A DNA stretch of 51,037 nucleotides from the NCBI GenBank assembly GCA_934271365.1, contig CAKQRI010000008.1:1-51037 (forward strand). The letters run 5' to 3'. This stretch comes from an uncultured Spirochaetales bacterium. Lineage in GTDB: Bacteria; Spirochaetota; Spirochaetia; Sphaerochaetales; Sphaerochaetaceae. Below are positions 25,801 through 33,788 of this stretch, piece by piece. The notes beneath the pieces were generated by a model. The model made no database searches, was not told the origin of the DNA, and worked only from the letters and a program-made list of their open reading frames with translations. Position 1 is the stretch's first letter, and every line of letters begins with the position of its first letter. The translations under genes and the position numbers were made by a program.

Positions 25801-26925
25801 TTCGAACTGCCAAAGTCTAGGATAATCAATGATCTTCATCATGCAAAAGATGCATATCTGAATATTGTTGTTGGAAACACTCTGAATACAAAATATACAG
25901 AGGCATTCTTCAAGAGAACACCTAACTTCAATAATAAATATAAGTACAATGTAGCTGGTGCATGGATTGCTGACAATGATGAAACAATCACTCTTGTAAA
26001 GAAAACATTGGATACAAACAATATACTATTTACAAGACAACCTGAAATGAGAACAGGACAGCTATTCGATCTCAATCCTGTAGCAAAAGGAGCTAAAGCT
26101 GGAATGCTCCCTGTAAAGATCACTACGCAGTTAAAAGAAGCACTGAAGACCTCTTCCGATAAAGATGCGATATACAAAGCATGGACAGATAAATATGGTG
26201 GATACAATAGCATAGCAATAAGCCATTTTGCTCTGATAAGGCGAAAAGACAAGAAGAATACTGTTTATACATTTGTAACTATACCTATGATAAGAAGAAA
26301 TGAACTATTAGATAAAGAAAAACTTTATTCTTACTGTACTAATGAGCTTGGCTATAAAAATGTTGAAATCGTACGAGTAAAAGTATTGTTCAACACCCTA
26401 CTCTCTGTAGATGGATTTTTAATGACAATAACAAATAGTATGAATAGAGGTGCAACTCTAGGATTAGAATTAGCAGTGCCTTTGTTACTTGATAATGAAG
26501 CTACAGCATATATTAAGAAACTAGAAAAGTTCAATAATAAAAAGAAAATAGATAAAAATCCCTTAGTCGATGAGAAATATGATGAGATTTCAAAAGAAAA
26601 GAATATTGAACTTTATAACTTAATTGTAAAGAAAATAAAGCTTCAGATATATAAAAATAGGCCAGGCAGTGCTCTAGATATAATAGAAAAAGGTAAAGAT
26701 GTATTTTTAACACTAACTACTGAACAGCAAGTAAGTATCCTAATAAATATTTTAGGAAACTATACAAGCATGACAAATGGAACAACAGATTTAAGATTAA
26801 TTGGTGGTGGAAAAGCAAATGGAACATTAACTCTAGGCACATCAATCAATCCTCAAAAAAAGAAAGTCATCCTTATCAATCAGAGCATCACCGGAATCTA
26901 CGAGGAAAGATTCGAGCTCAAATAA
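22873..26925 (+). CDS. cas9: Cas9 nuclease, type II-A
   Basis: RNA-guided DNA endonuclease of 1350 residues, in the large II-A size range. RuvC-I is YYIGLDCGTSSVGFAV with Asp13; an Arg-rich bridge helix follows (residues 55-75). RuvC-II is KVFIEVARYEG with Glu773, HNH is YDIDHIYPYSKSDDDSLDNK with His858, and RuvC-III is LHHAKDAYLNIVVGN with His989/His990 and Asp993, so all catalytic residues are present. The residues after about 1175, the PAM-interacting region, are encoded by distinctly AT-richer DNA than the rest. Start is ATG 22873 after GGGGG at 22858-22862. The stop shares one base with the cas1 start. Confidence 0.97.
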   Translation: MNLKDIPYYIGLDCGTSSVGFAVTDKSYNLLRAKHKDMWGSHLFDEAQTAENRRIQRNARKRLHRQKERIKLLQSIFAEEIGKIDPTFFLRLNESSLLQEDRSNNNKQPFTLFNDDGYTDKEFYQRYKTIYHLRSALIEGTAENDPRLVYLALQHIIKNRGHFLFPGENFSAVNDINSILSALKDSYYAIFEEELTIDNTDSAIEQALMEKKKADRLEKLNEKISATDDKRRKQITRAMIGYSVSVYNIFSTDENECEEYKELPKLDFSKSSFEEQSLPTLEDSLTEDEYKLVESLKALYDWSLLASIMAGETSISKAKIRQYEKNKEDRDRLKRVVRKYAPEVFESFFYSEEDGTFSRYTGSIHSNKCTEKKIKHSNTDDFYKSIRAILKNADPEDLDVKQILEDIDNDSFMPLLRSFRNGVVPYQVNLCELRQILTNAAKTMPWLLTKDKNGFTPEEKIISIMKFRIPYYVGPLTDNANNRNAWMVRKEEGAILPWNFESKVDISRSAENFIQRMTNKCTYIPTEDVIPKQSLLYQKYMVLNEINNIKINSMDITVEQKQVIFELFKEGNVTQNKIKKLIVAKGWIKKGESISLSGIDTTIKSNLSSYIAFREYLESGKLSVKEVETIIRWLTLFSDGGNIARERIETSFKDKLTPLEIQRICRMKFGGWGNFSQKFLTGLEAMNPETGELTNIIDILWTTNLNLMEVIHHPAIGIKEQLDYKRPIESLSYSIIEDLRISPKVKRQIWQALKIVKELEHVMGHKPEKVFIEVARYEGEKGKRTKTRKDQLLDLLKNDKDPETKEIIKSIESTDASLITKRDKLYLYYTQLGKCMYSGEPIDLEDLLTTSHKYDIDHIYPYSKSDDDSLDNKVIVKSTLNREKSNVYPLTSDIQTNMVPFWKKLLDMKLISSEKFHRLTRSTPLSEDDFNGFINRQIVETSQSTIALARILEQYFGDETKIVYSKAGNVSEFRKLFELPKSRIINDLHHAKDAYLNIVVGNTLNTKYTEAFFKRTPNFNNKYKYNVAGAWIADNDETITLVKKTLDTNNILFTRQPEMRTGQLFDLNPVAKGAKAGMLPVKITTQLKEALKTSSDKDAIYKAWTDKYGGYNSIAISHFALIRRKDKKNTVYTFVTIPMIRRNELLDKEKLYSYCTNELGYKNVEIVRVKVLFNTLLSVDGFLMTITNSMNRGATLGLELAVPLLLDNEATAYIKKLEKFNNKKKIDKNPLVDEKYDEISKEKNIELYNLIVKKIKLQIYKNRPGSALDIIEKGKDVFLTLTTEQQVSILINILGNYTSMTNGTTDLRLIGGGKANGTLTLGTSINPQKKKVILINQSITGIYEERFELK

Positions 26926-27803
26926 TGAGTTGGAGAGTTATAACAATCAGTTCCAGATCAAAGCTGGAACTGAAAATGAACTATCTAGTAGTTAGAGGGG
27001 AAGATAAGACAAAGCGTATTTACCTTGATGAGATTTCTACCCTCATCATAGAGAATACTGGATGTGCATTAACAGCCTCTCTATTAGAAGCTTTATGGAA
27101 GAAGAAAATTAACATTATCTTCTGTGATTCTCATAGAAATCCAGGAGCTCAGCTTCTTCCATTCAGCTGTAGATTTGAATCTAATGCAAAGCTATTTTGC
27201 CAAATAAAATGGGATGAAGAGATAAAGAATCTGGTCTGGGCTCATATAGTTGAACAGAAGATTAGAAATCAAGCAGAAAACTTAAGGTCTATCAACAAAG
27301 AAGTGTCAGAAAAAGTACTTTCATATAGTTTTGACATACAGCCTGGGGATTCTACAAACAGAGAAGGTCACGCAGCGAAAGTATACTTCAATGCCCTATT
27401 CTATCCGGAATTCTCAAGGGATCTGAGCTGTTTTGAAAATGCAGCATTGAACTATGGATATGCAATTATCCTATCTGCTATAAATAGGCAGATTGTTGCC
27501 TGCGGATATACAACGCAGATTGGAATATTCCATAAGAATACATTCAATCAATTCAATCTAGGCTGTGATTTAATGGAACCATTCAGACCTTTAGTAGATA
27601 ACATTGTTACAAAAATCCCAATCAGTGATGAACTATCGCAAGACTCAAAATACGAACTGCAGAACCTTCTCAATAAAGAAGTATATATAGATAACCAGAT
27701 AACAACCGTACAGAATGCAATGCAAATATATGTATACAGCGTTCTATCCGCTCTAGATGAAAGAGAGCTTTCTCTTATCAAAGATTACAGTTATGAGTTT
27801 TAG
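26925..27803 (+). CDS. cas1: Cas1 spacer-integration nuclease
   Basis: Metal-dependent integrase, 292 residues, of the type II form. MSWRVITISSRSKLELK is the usual N-terminus. The active site is visible as Glu147 in NREGHAAKVYFNA, His203 in GIFHKNTFN and Asp215 in GCDLMEPFRP. With Cas2 it forms the complex that inserts new spacers at the leader end of the array. It follows cas9 with a one-base overlap and overlaps cas2 by 11 bases. Confidence 0.97.
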   Translation: MSWRVITISSRSKLELKMNYLVVRGEDKTKRIYLDEISTLIIENTGCALTASLLEALWKKKINIIFCDSHRNPGAQLLPFSCRFESNAKLFCQIKWDEEIKNLVWAHIVEQKIRNQAENLRSINKEVSEKVLSYSFDIQPGDSTNREGHAAKVYFNALFYPEFSRDLSCFENAALNYGYAIILSAINRQIVACGYTTQIGIFHKNTFNQFNLGCDLMEPFRPLVDNIVTKIPISDELSQDSKYELQNLLNKEVYIDNQITTVQNAMQIYVYSVLSALDERELSLIKDYSYEF

Positions 27804-28113
27804 ATTTATGAGAGTATTTGTCTTTTTTGATTTACCAGTCCTGACAGCAAAAGATAGAAAAGAATATAGGAGATTCCGAACATACCTTATTAAATCCGGA
27901 TTCATAATGCAGCAGGAATCTGTATATTCCAAACTTGCTCTAAATGGAAATGCTGCACAGGCTGTCGCATCTAATGTGAAGAAACATGCCCCATCTAATG
28001 GTCTTGTCTCTATGCTTATTGTAACAGAAAAGCAATATGCAAATATCACATATATTACAGGAGAAGAAGATAGTGAATATCTCGCATCAGTAGATAGGAT
28101 GGTAATATTATGA
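27793..28113 (+). CDS. cas2: Cas2 adaptation protein
   Basis: Small ferredoxin-like protein, about 106 residues, that bridges two Cas1 dimers. MSFRFMRVFVFFDLP with Asp13 is the standard N-terminus of II-A Cas2, and FRTYLIKSGFIMQQESVYSKL is the second conserved block. The open frame could start at 27757, but those 12 extra residues lie within cas1 coding sequence; 27793 is chosen by family comparison. Overlaps csn2 by four bases. Confidence 0.94.
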   Translation: MSFRFMRVFVFFDLPVLTAKDRKEYRRFRTYLIKSGFIMQQESVYSKLALNGNAAQAVASNVKKHAPSNGLVSMLIVTEKQYANITYITGEEDSEYLASVDRMVIL

Positions 28114-28793
28114 GCATTTTAAAGCATTTCAACTGGGAACACCAAATCATATTCAATGACGGATCAATCACTAACCTTTTCATTGAAAACCCTATAACTT
28201 TCAGAGAATATGCAGGAGAATTGCTCAGTCAGATAAATGGCGAGGAAGGAAACTTTATCCTCTCATTGAATAATGAAGAAATCTCTATTCCTAAAAATAT
28301 TGCGATAATACCAGATCCATTAAACTTACAATTTGATGAAAAGAAGATTAATGCAAAGATAAATAAAGACCTTCTCTTTTTAATTGCAAAAAATGCTGAA
28401 ATACAGAAGAATTCTTTTCCTTTGCTATCAATGCTTGAACAATATGCTAATACTCTAAAAGATAGCTATGGATATAACATCAACTATGAAATACCAGATG
28501 ATTCAACATTAATAAAATTGTTAAGTTTCCATATAGATGTAGAATTTGAAGAACAAACAGACAAGATCTTAGAATGGATGAATATAACCCATGACATTTT
28601 GAAGATAGAGAATTTTATAATTCTTAATATGCAGACTTATTTTAGTACAAGTGAAATTGAAACAATTTGTGCAGAAGCCTCTTCCTCAAAACATAACCTT
28701 TTATTAATAAACCAATTCAATACTTATAATAAAAGTAACTCAATACTAATTGACAATGACAATTGTGAGTTGTTTAAATCACCTATTTCATAG
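28110..28793 (+). CDS. csn2: Csn2 adaptation protein
   Basis: Subtype II-A marker protein, 227 residues, that forms a tetrameric ring on DNA ends and works with Cas1, Cas2 and Cas9 in spacer capture. The sequence is weakly conserved overall; the N-terminal beta-rich part (INGEEGNFILSLNNEEI), the Leu/Ile-rich helices and the LLLINQF segment near the C-terminus match the short Csn2 form, and the position between cas2 and the array confirms it. The translation start overlaps the cas2 stop. Confidence 0.88.
   Translation: MSILKHFNWEHQIIFNDGSITNLFIENPITFREYAGELLSQINGEEGNFILSLNNEEISIPKNIAIIPDPLNLQFDEKKINAKINKDLLFLIAKNAEIQKNSFPLLSMLEQYANTLKDSYGYNINYEIPDDSTLIKLLSFHIDVEFEEQTDKILEWMNITHDILKIENFIILNMQTYFSTSEIETICAEASSSKHNLLLINQFNTYNKSNSILIDNDNCELFKSPIS
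28750..28778 (+). promoter_or_regulatory. Candidate pre-crRNA promoter in the csn2 3' end
   Basis: A perfect TTGACA (28750-28755), 17-base spacer and TTTAAA (28773-28778) would start transcription near 28785, about 60 bases before the first repeat. Confidence 0.42.
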
Positions 28794-28844
28794 TAAGATA
28801 AATGTGTTACTAAGCATAAACCCTTATTTCAACGCATTGTTGAG
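28794..28844 (+). promoter_or_regulatory. CRISPR leader
   Basis: Fifty-one bases between the csn2 stop and the first repeat. It ends in TTGTTGAG, similar to the short anchoring sequence at the leader end of other II-A arrays that guides integration. The leader side is assigned because the opposite end of the array carries the degenerate repeat. Confidence 0.7.
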
Positions 28845-29474
28845 GTTTGGTAGCTGTGTAACATTAAATATCTACTGAACGAAACAGGTGAGACTGCAGA
28901 TCTATCAGAGGTTTGGTAGCTGTGTAACATTAAATATCTACTGAACTAACGAGAATAAGATTCTTGAATATATACTGTTTGGTAGCTGTGTAACATTAAA
29001 TATCTACTGAACGAACGGTTAAGTTCCGCGGAATGGCGATTAGTTTGGTAGCTGTGTAACATTAAATATCTACTGAACTAAGGGTTATTTTCCGATATCG
29101 GATTAACTGTTTGGTAGCTGTGTAACATTAAATATCTACTGAACGATTTGGAGATTGATTGGGATAACACCCAAGTTTGGTAGCTGTGTAACATTAAATA
29201 TCTACTGAACACTTCTCGTATTTCTGCTGAGAATTCCGGTGTTTGGTAGCTGTGTAACATTAAATATCTACTGAACTATAGCTTGATACTGAAAATCGAG
29301 ACGGCAGTTTGGTAGCTGTGTAACATTAAATATCTACTGAACACACTAAGGTGGGCGCAAAATTTCCAGCCTGTTTGGTAGCTGTGTAACATTAAATATC
29401 TACTGAACTAAAATATGATCTAGAGAATGACATAAAAGGTTTGGTAGCTGTGTAACATTAAACAACTACCTAAT
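28845..29474 (+). CRISPR. CRISPR array, 10 repeats and 9 spacers
   Basis: Ten 36-base repeats start every 66 bases at 28845, 28911, 28977, 29043, 29109, 29175, 29241, 29307, 29373 and 29439. The repeat begins GTTTGGTAGCTGTGTAACA and ends TATCTACTGAAC. Repeats 1-9 are identical; the last keeps the first 25 or so bases and then diverges, marking the leader-distal end. All nine spacers are exactly 30 bases and mutually different. The repeat 5' half pairs with the tracrRNA anti-repeat, so crRNAs are read from the plus strand. From 29475 to 29549 I see nothing. Confidence 0.98.
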
Positions 29475-29549
29475 TATTCTCTCTGATTGCAATAGAATGA
29501 AACATGGTTTAAAGATTATTTATTAAAAAGATTGATATACAAAAATTAC

Positions 29550-30218
29550 TCAAATAAATGGGGAAACATTAGGCATCACATTATCAAGGATTCGTTTCAA
29601 GCACCATTGTATTCTAGTCCTAGCCATATGCTCTGCCTTATCTGGATTTTTTTCGAGAATTGCTCGAAGAACAAGTATTCGTTCTTGAGTTCCAACATCA
29701 GGATAAACAGGAATGATATGACATATCTTATGAAGAGAATATATTTTACCCTGAATTGAAATATAAAGTTTAACAAGCATTTTATTAGGACAGAAGTTCA
29801 TGAAAAACTGCTTATATTGATTGTCATTTATTTCATCTAAAATCTGATGGCGCTTTTCTGCATCCTGAATCTTCATTGCTTCTTCATATTCCTTAAGAAG
29901 GTTTTCAATTGGAGAGGTAGGAATAGAAGGTGCACACAAAAGCCTTGCCATCATTCCTTCTACTGCTTCTCTTGTCTCATAAAGATCCTTTAACTGATTC
30001 AAATCAAAAGTAGAAACCATAGCCCCTAAATGAGGGGTTATGGTAACAATCATATCATCTGATAGCCTTTGCAGCGCCTCTCTTATAGGAGTACGGCTTA
30101 TGCCCAATTTGTTAGAGAGTTCTATCTCTGGGAGTGCCATCCCTGGCAAATACTCCCCAGACTGTATCAGCTCTTTTATCTTTTCATAAGCTATATCGCT
30201 TAATTTTCCTTTAGCCAT
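29550..30218 (-). CDS. GntR-family regulator, FCD domain
   Basis: Transcription factor of 222 residues. The winged helix (YEKIKELIQSGEYLPGMALP, then SNKLGISRTPIREALQRL) is at residues 10-65, followed by an all-helical FCD ligand domain (DLYETREAVEGMMARLL). Such regulators usually repress sugar-acid catabolism and respond to an acidic intermediate. It is the last gene of the minus-strand operon starting at 37192. The 32-bp palindrome at that operon's promoter, built from GTATAC units, is its likely binding site. Confidence 0.9.
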   Translation of the reverse strand: MAKGKLSDIAYEKIKELIQSGEYLPGMALPEIELSNKLGISRTPIREALQRLSDDMIVTITPHLGAMVSTFDLNQLKDLYETREAVEGMMARLLCAPSIPTSPIENLLKEYEEAMKIQDAEKRHQILDEINDNQYKQFFMNFCPNKMLVKLYISIQGKIYSLHKICHIIPVYPDVGTQERILVLRAILEKNPDKAEHMARTRIQWCLKRILDNVMPNVSPFI

Positions 30219-30242
30219 ATATCAAAGTATTCTATCAGATTC

Positions 30243-31754
30243 CTATAATAAGGCAATTGCTGCCTTCCTTTTTTCATCAGCTAGTCTAAGTTTATCAGAC
30301 TGGTTATGTATCCATTTAAGATTGTTCTCAATCTTAGACTCAGCATGAATCAGCTGTTCTTCCATCGCAGAAAGAGCAACGCCTCCATACACAGTTCTTA
30401 TAGACACAAAATGTTGGGGATCAAGACTTAACCTTATTTTTTCATAGTTACCAGTAAAGTTCTCCCCCATAACAGAGTAATAAACAGAAGAGAATAAATC
30501 AGGGCCAACTGTCTTGATAGTAAGGTTCTGCTTCTCAGCTTCTTTTACAAATCTAGATACAATCTGATGTGCTTTTCTGAATGGAATCCCACATTCCCGA
30601 ACTATTGTATCAGCCATTTCTGTTACAACAGAAAAGCTCTCAAATGCTCGTCTCTCTAAAAGTTCTTTATTTACATCCATTGTAGCAATAACAGCATTGA
30701 ACAGATGATAATTTAGCTTCAGAAGATCTATTGCTTGTAATAAAATCGGTTCAATATCCTCATGATCAGAAATATCACCATAAGGGGATTTGAAATACCC
30801 ATCAAGCACTGAAGATGCAAGTCCCTTCACAATTGATAAAGAAGACCGAAGATGTTCAAGCGCTATTGGATTTCTTTTCTGAGGCATAATAGAGCTAGTT
30901 GAAATATATCCATCTGCCAGTCTCAGCATATCCATATCCTGAGTAGCCCATGTCACCATATCCGTAACAACTCTTCCTAAATCTATAGCTGCTTGCATAA
31001 TAGCAGATGCTGTATCTGTATTGAAATCAATATTGCCAATTGAATCAAATGAATTCTCTATCACGGAAGAAAAACCCAATAACTCTGCGACCCGGAAACG
31101 ATCCACAGGAAAACCTGATGTCGTAATCGCAGCAGCACCCATAGGTGACTGATTAACTTTCTCGTATGCATTATGGAATCTTTCAATATCTCGTCCAAGC
31201 ACATCAAAAACACCGAGGAAGTAATGGCCGAACACACTTGGCTGAGCATGCTGAGCATGAGTAAATGCTACAAATAGTGTATCCTTATGCTCTTTTGCAA
31301 ATAATCTGACAGTATTACGCACTTCTGTTGCAAGTTCTATCAAGGAAATAAGTCTTTTGCGCACAACCATATGATCCATGCATAGGCTCATATCATTGCG
31401 GCTTCTTGCAATATGAATATTACCTGCTAGACCATCTGTAAGATTAATTAAATCATTCTCTATTTCAAAGAATAAATCCTCAAACTCTCCTGTGTACTCA
31501 TGTGACTCATATTGTTTATAATCTAGCCCTTCTAAGGCTTTAACTATTATATGACCATCCTCTTTTGAAATAATACCCTGCTCTACAAGCATCACAAGCT
31601 GTGCTTCATTAAGAGCAAGCATCGGCCCAATTCTGTTTTCTTTAGCATCTATATATCCTGGACGCAGTTCCATATCAACAAGCGCTTTTCCAGGATATTT
31701 CCTTCCTTCTGTTTTATAAAGCCTTTCTCTATATTCTTTAAGATTATTATCCAT
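30243..31754 (-). CDS. Argininosuccinate-lyase-like enzyme
   Basis: Fumarase/aspartase-superfamily lyase of about 503 residues. The signature TSSIMPQKRNPIALEH has the catalytic Ser at about residue 287, AGNIHIARSRNDM near residue 110 and FTHAQHAQPSVFGHY near 160 match the ArgH group. No arginine genes are nearby; it is encoded in a sugar-acid operon, so it probably eliminates from a different C-N or C-O substrate, as EDDS lyase does. The frame permits an ATG at 31766, but GGGG upstream favours 31754. It starts about 15 bases after the dehydratase gene. Confidence 0.8.
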   Translation of the reverse strand: MDNNLKEYRERLYKTEGRKYPGKALVDMELRPGYIDAKENRIGPMLALNEAQLVMLVEQGIISKEDGHIIVKALEGLDYKQYESHEYTGEFEDLFFEIENDLINLTDGLAGNIHIARSRNDMSLCMDHMVVRKRLISLIELATEVRNTVRLFAKEHKDTLFVAFTHAQHAQPSVFGHYFLGVFDVLGRDIERFHNAYEKVNQSPMGAAAITTSGFPVDRFRVAELLGFSSVIENSFDSIGNIDFNTDTASAIMQAAIDLGRVVTDMVTWATQDMDMLRLADGYISTSSIMPQKRNPIALEHLRSSLSIVKGLASSVLDGYFKSPYGDISDHEDIEPILLQAIDLLKLNYHLFNAVIATMDVNKELLERRAFESFSVVTEMADTIVRECGIPFRKAHQIVSRFVKEAEKQNLTIKTVGPDLFSSVYYSVMGENFTGNYEKIRLSLDPQHFVSIRTVYGGVALSAMEEQLIHAESKIENNLKWIHNQSDKLRLADEKRKAAIALL

Positions 31755-31769
31755 ATCACACCCCATGTT

Positions 31770-32912
31770 TTACTGATCAAATACAGATCCATCTTCAGCA
31801 AGCCTAGTTACATACTGTCTTGGAATTGCAGGATATTTGTCTTCTATTCCATCTACAAGTTCTATTCCTATACCAGGAGCATCTGGAACTATAAGATATC
31901 CATCTTCAAGCTGGATTGTGCTCTTTACAATCTCATTTTTAGGAGCTTCGGCCTCTCCTAGCGGGAATTCCTGAATTGCAAAGTTAGGAACAGATGCTGC
32001 TATCTGCATACATGCTGCAGTGCTTACAGGAGAAAGAGGATTATGAGGAACGACCTGAACATTATAAGCCTCGGCAAGCGCTGCTATCTTCTTTGCATTT
32101 GTAATACCTCCACACATACATACGTCTGGTCGTACAAAACGGCAGGCATTCCTCTTTATCAGCATTCCAAATTCCTGAAGAGTATGGAATCTCTCACCCG
32201 TAGCAATAGGAATTGCTACTTTTTCTGCTACCTGTGCCATATCATCAAAATTATCAGGACGCACAGGATCTTCATAAAATAAAGGATTGTACTTCTCAAT
32301 TGCTCTGCCAAAGATTACAGCCTCTGCAACAGTTAGCTGTCTATGCATTTCTATGCATAAATCAACATCATCTCCTACTGCTTCCCTGTACTGCCGGACA
32401 CTCTCGACTCCTTCATCTATTTTTCTTGCAAAAGTCTCTAAAGGAGCAATCTTTGTCCTTTCCTCGTTTATGAATGGTGTCAGATGCCCAACAGCCTTGA
32501 AGCCCTGATTCTTAGCATTTATGCAGCCTTTTATCAACTCCTCTCTTGAAGAGCCGAATACATGATAATAGACTCGAGCTTTGTTCCGGACTTTACCACC
32601 AAGTAATTTATAAACAGGAACATCATAATACTTTCCTGCAATATCCCATAATGCAATATCTATTGCAGATAGAGCTCCCATAATTGCAGCGCCTCTGAAA
32701 TGATAGCATCTATACATGCACTGCCAATGCTGTTCTATCAAAAGAGGATCTTTGCCTATTAGATATCTCTTGAATGTATTAACAGCTTCCCCGGATGCTT
32801 CAAGAAAAGCCCAAGCACCTGATTCGCCTATTCCTTTTATTCCCTCATCCGTATATATTTCAACAAACATGAAGGCATCAATAAACCTTGTCTTTACATC
32901 TGTGATTTTCAT
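31770..32912 (-). CDS. Enolase-superfamily sugar-acid dehydratase, DgoD-like
   Basis: TIM-barrel acid-sugar dehydratase of 380 residues. Metal ligands are Glu188 (in CIEMH), Glu214 (FYEDP) and Glu240 (ATGER), with the 26-residue spacings of galactonate and mannonate dehydratases. His190, and the His290-Asp263 pair (VVPHNPLSP), give the acid/base groups. The first ligand is normally Asp; Glu here is unusual. AAGGAG precedes the start. Lies between the permeases and the lyase. The substrate is an aldonate or similar acid sugar, not determined. Confidence 0.85.
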   Translation of the reverse strand: MKITDVKTRFIDAFMFVEIYTDEGIKGIGESGAWAFLEASGEAVNTFKRYLIGKDPLLIEQHWQCMYRCYHFRGAAIMGALSAIDIALWDIAGKYYDVPVYKLLGGKVRNKARVYYHVFGSSREELIKGCINAKNQGFKAVGHLTPFINEERTKIAPLETFARKIDEGVESVRQYREAVGDDVDLCIEMHRQLTVAEAVIFGRAIEKYNPLFYEDPVRPDNFDDMAQVAEKVAIPIATGERFHTLQEFGMLIKRNACRFVRPDVCMCGGITNAKKIAALAEAYNVQVVPHNPLSPVSTAACMQIAASVPNFAIQEFPLGEAEAPKNEIVKSTIQLEDGYLIVPDAPGIGIELVDGIEDKYPAIPRQYVTRLAEDGSVFDQ

Positions 32913-32931
32913 TTTAACTTCTCCTTTATTC

Positions 32932-33771
32932 TTAAGCTTTTACAGCACCATTCGTAAGACCACCAACTAAATACTTCTGAGCAAATAAGGCAAAGAAGAA
33001 TGATGGAACACATACAATGAGTGAGGCTGCAAGGACATCTCCCTGAAGCATGCTATCTCTTGATGCAAAATCTGCAACGATAACAGGCAATGTCTTCTTT
33101 GATTCATCGATGAGAAGAGTATTTGCCAGCAGGAAGTTATTCCATATTCCGATAAATGTCATGATTCCAGAAGCTGCAAGTCCAGGCAGCGCTACTGGCA
33201 GGAATATTTTAGGCAGAGTCTGGATTCTCCTCAGACCGTCAATCTCAGCAGCGTCTATAAGATCACGTGGAATTGTTTCAAAGTATGACTGCATAGTCCA
33301 GACGCAAATCGGCATTTCAAATGCAATATAACAGATAATAAGCCCAATCCAGGTGTTAATCAGATGCAGACGGCTCATCAGCAGATAAATCGGAATGATG
33401 ATAAGAATCTGAGGAAACATATGAACAAATAAAACCATCTTTGAAAAATATTCTTTTGCTTTATATTTGTAACAGGTATAACTGAAAGCGGCTAAGCATG
33501 CGATTGTCAAAGTCAGAAATGTTGATAGAACGGAAAGCATTACACTATTGAATAAGAATTTTCCGATGCCAAACTGAGAGAAGACTTTTTTTAGGAATTC
33601 CAGAGAAAAGTCATTTGGAAATAACTTCGGTGGAATTTGTATTATTGATCGTGGACTCTGAAGTGCTGAGATGAAAAGCCAATAAACTGGGAAAATAACC
33701 GGAATCAGACATATTATGGCTAATAAATTAACACCAATATCTTTAGCTCTTTCTTTATTTCTTCTATTCAT
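32932..33771 (-). CDS. ABC sugar permease, MalG type
   Basis: Inner-membrane permease of 279 residues with six predicted helices and the cytoplasmic EAA loop AAEIDGLRRIQTLPKIFLP that contacts the ATPase. Pairs with the MalF-type permease encoded just upstream. No ATPase gene is in the operon; a shared MsmK/UgpC-type ATPase encoded elsewhere probably drives it, as is common for this carbohydrate-uptake family (CUT1). Confidence 0.93.
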   Translation of the reverse strand: MNRRNKERAKDIGVNLLAIICLIPVIFPVYWLFISALQSPRSIIQIPPKLFPNDFSLEFLKKVFSQFGIGKFLFNSVMLSVLSTFLTLTIACLAAFSYTCYKYKAKEYFSKMVLFVHMFPQILIIIPIYLLMSRLHLINTWIGLIICYIAFEMPICVWTMQSYFETIPRDLIDAAEIDGLRRIQTLPKIFLPVALPGLAASGIMTFIGIWNNFLLANTLLIDESKKTLPVIVADFASRDSMLQGDVLAASLIVCVPSFFFALFAQKYLVGGLTNGAVKA

Positions 33772-33788
33772 AATTATTCAAGCTCCAA

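Noticed and set aside
29078..29260. 60-codon minus-strand frame with repeated LMLHSYQT-type segments
   Set aside because: It is a translation of the CRISPR repeats, not a protein.
28845..29474. Promoters inside each CRISPR repeat, as in some type II-C arrays
   Set aside because: TTGGTA and TATCTA occur 16 bases apart in the repeat but both are poor matches; no extended -10 is present.
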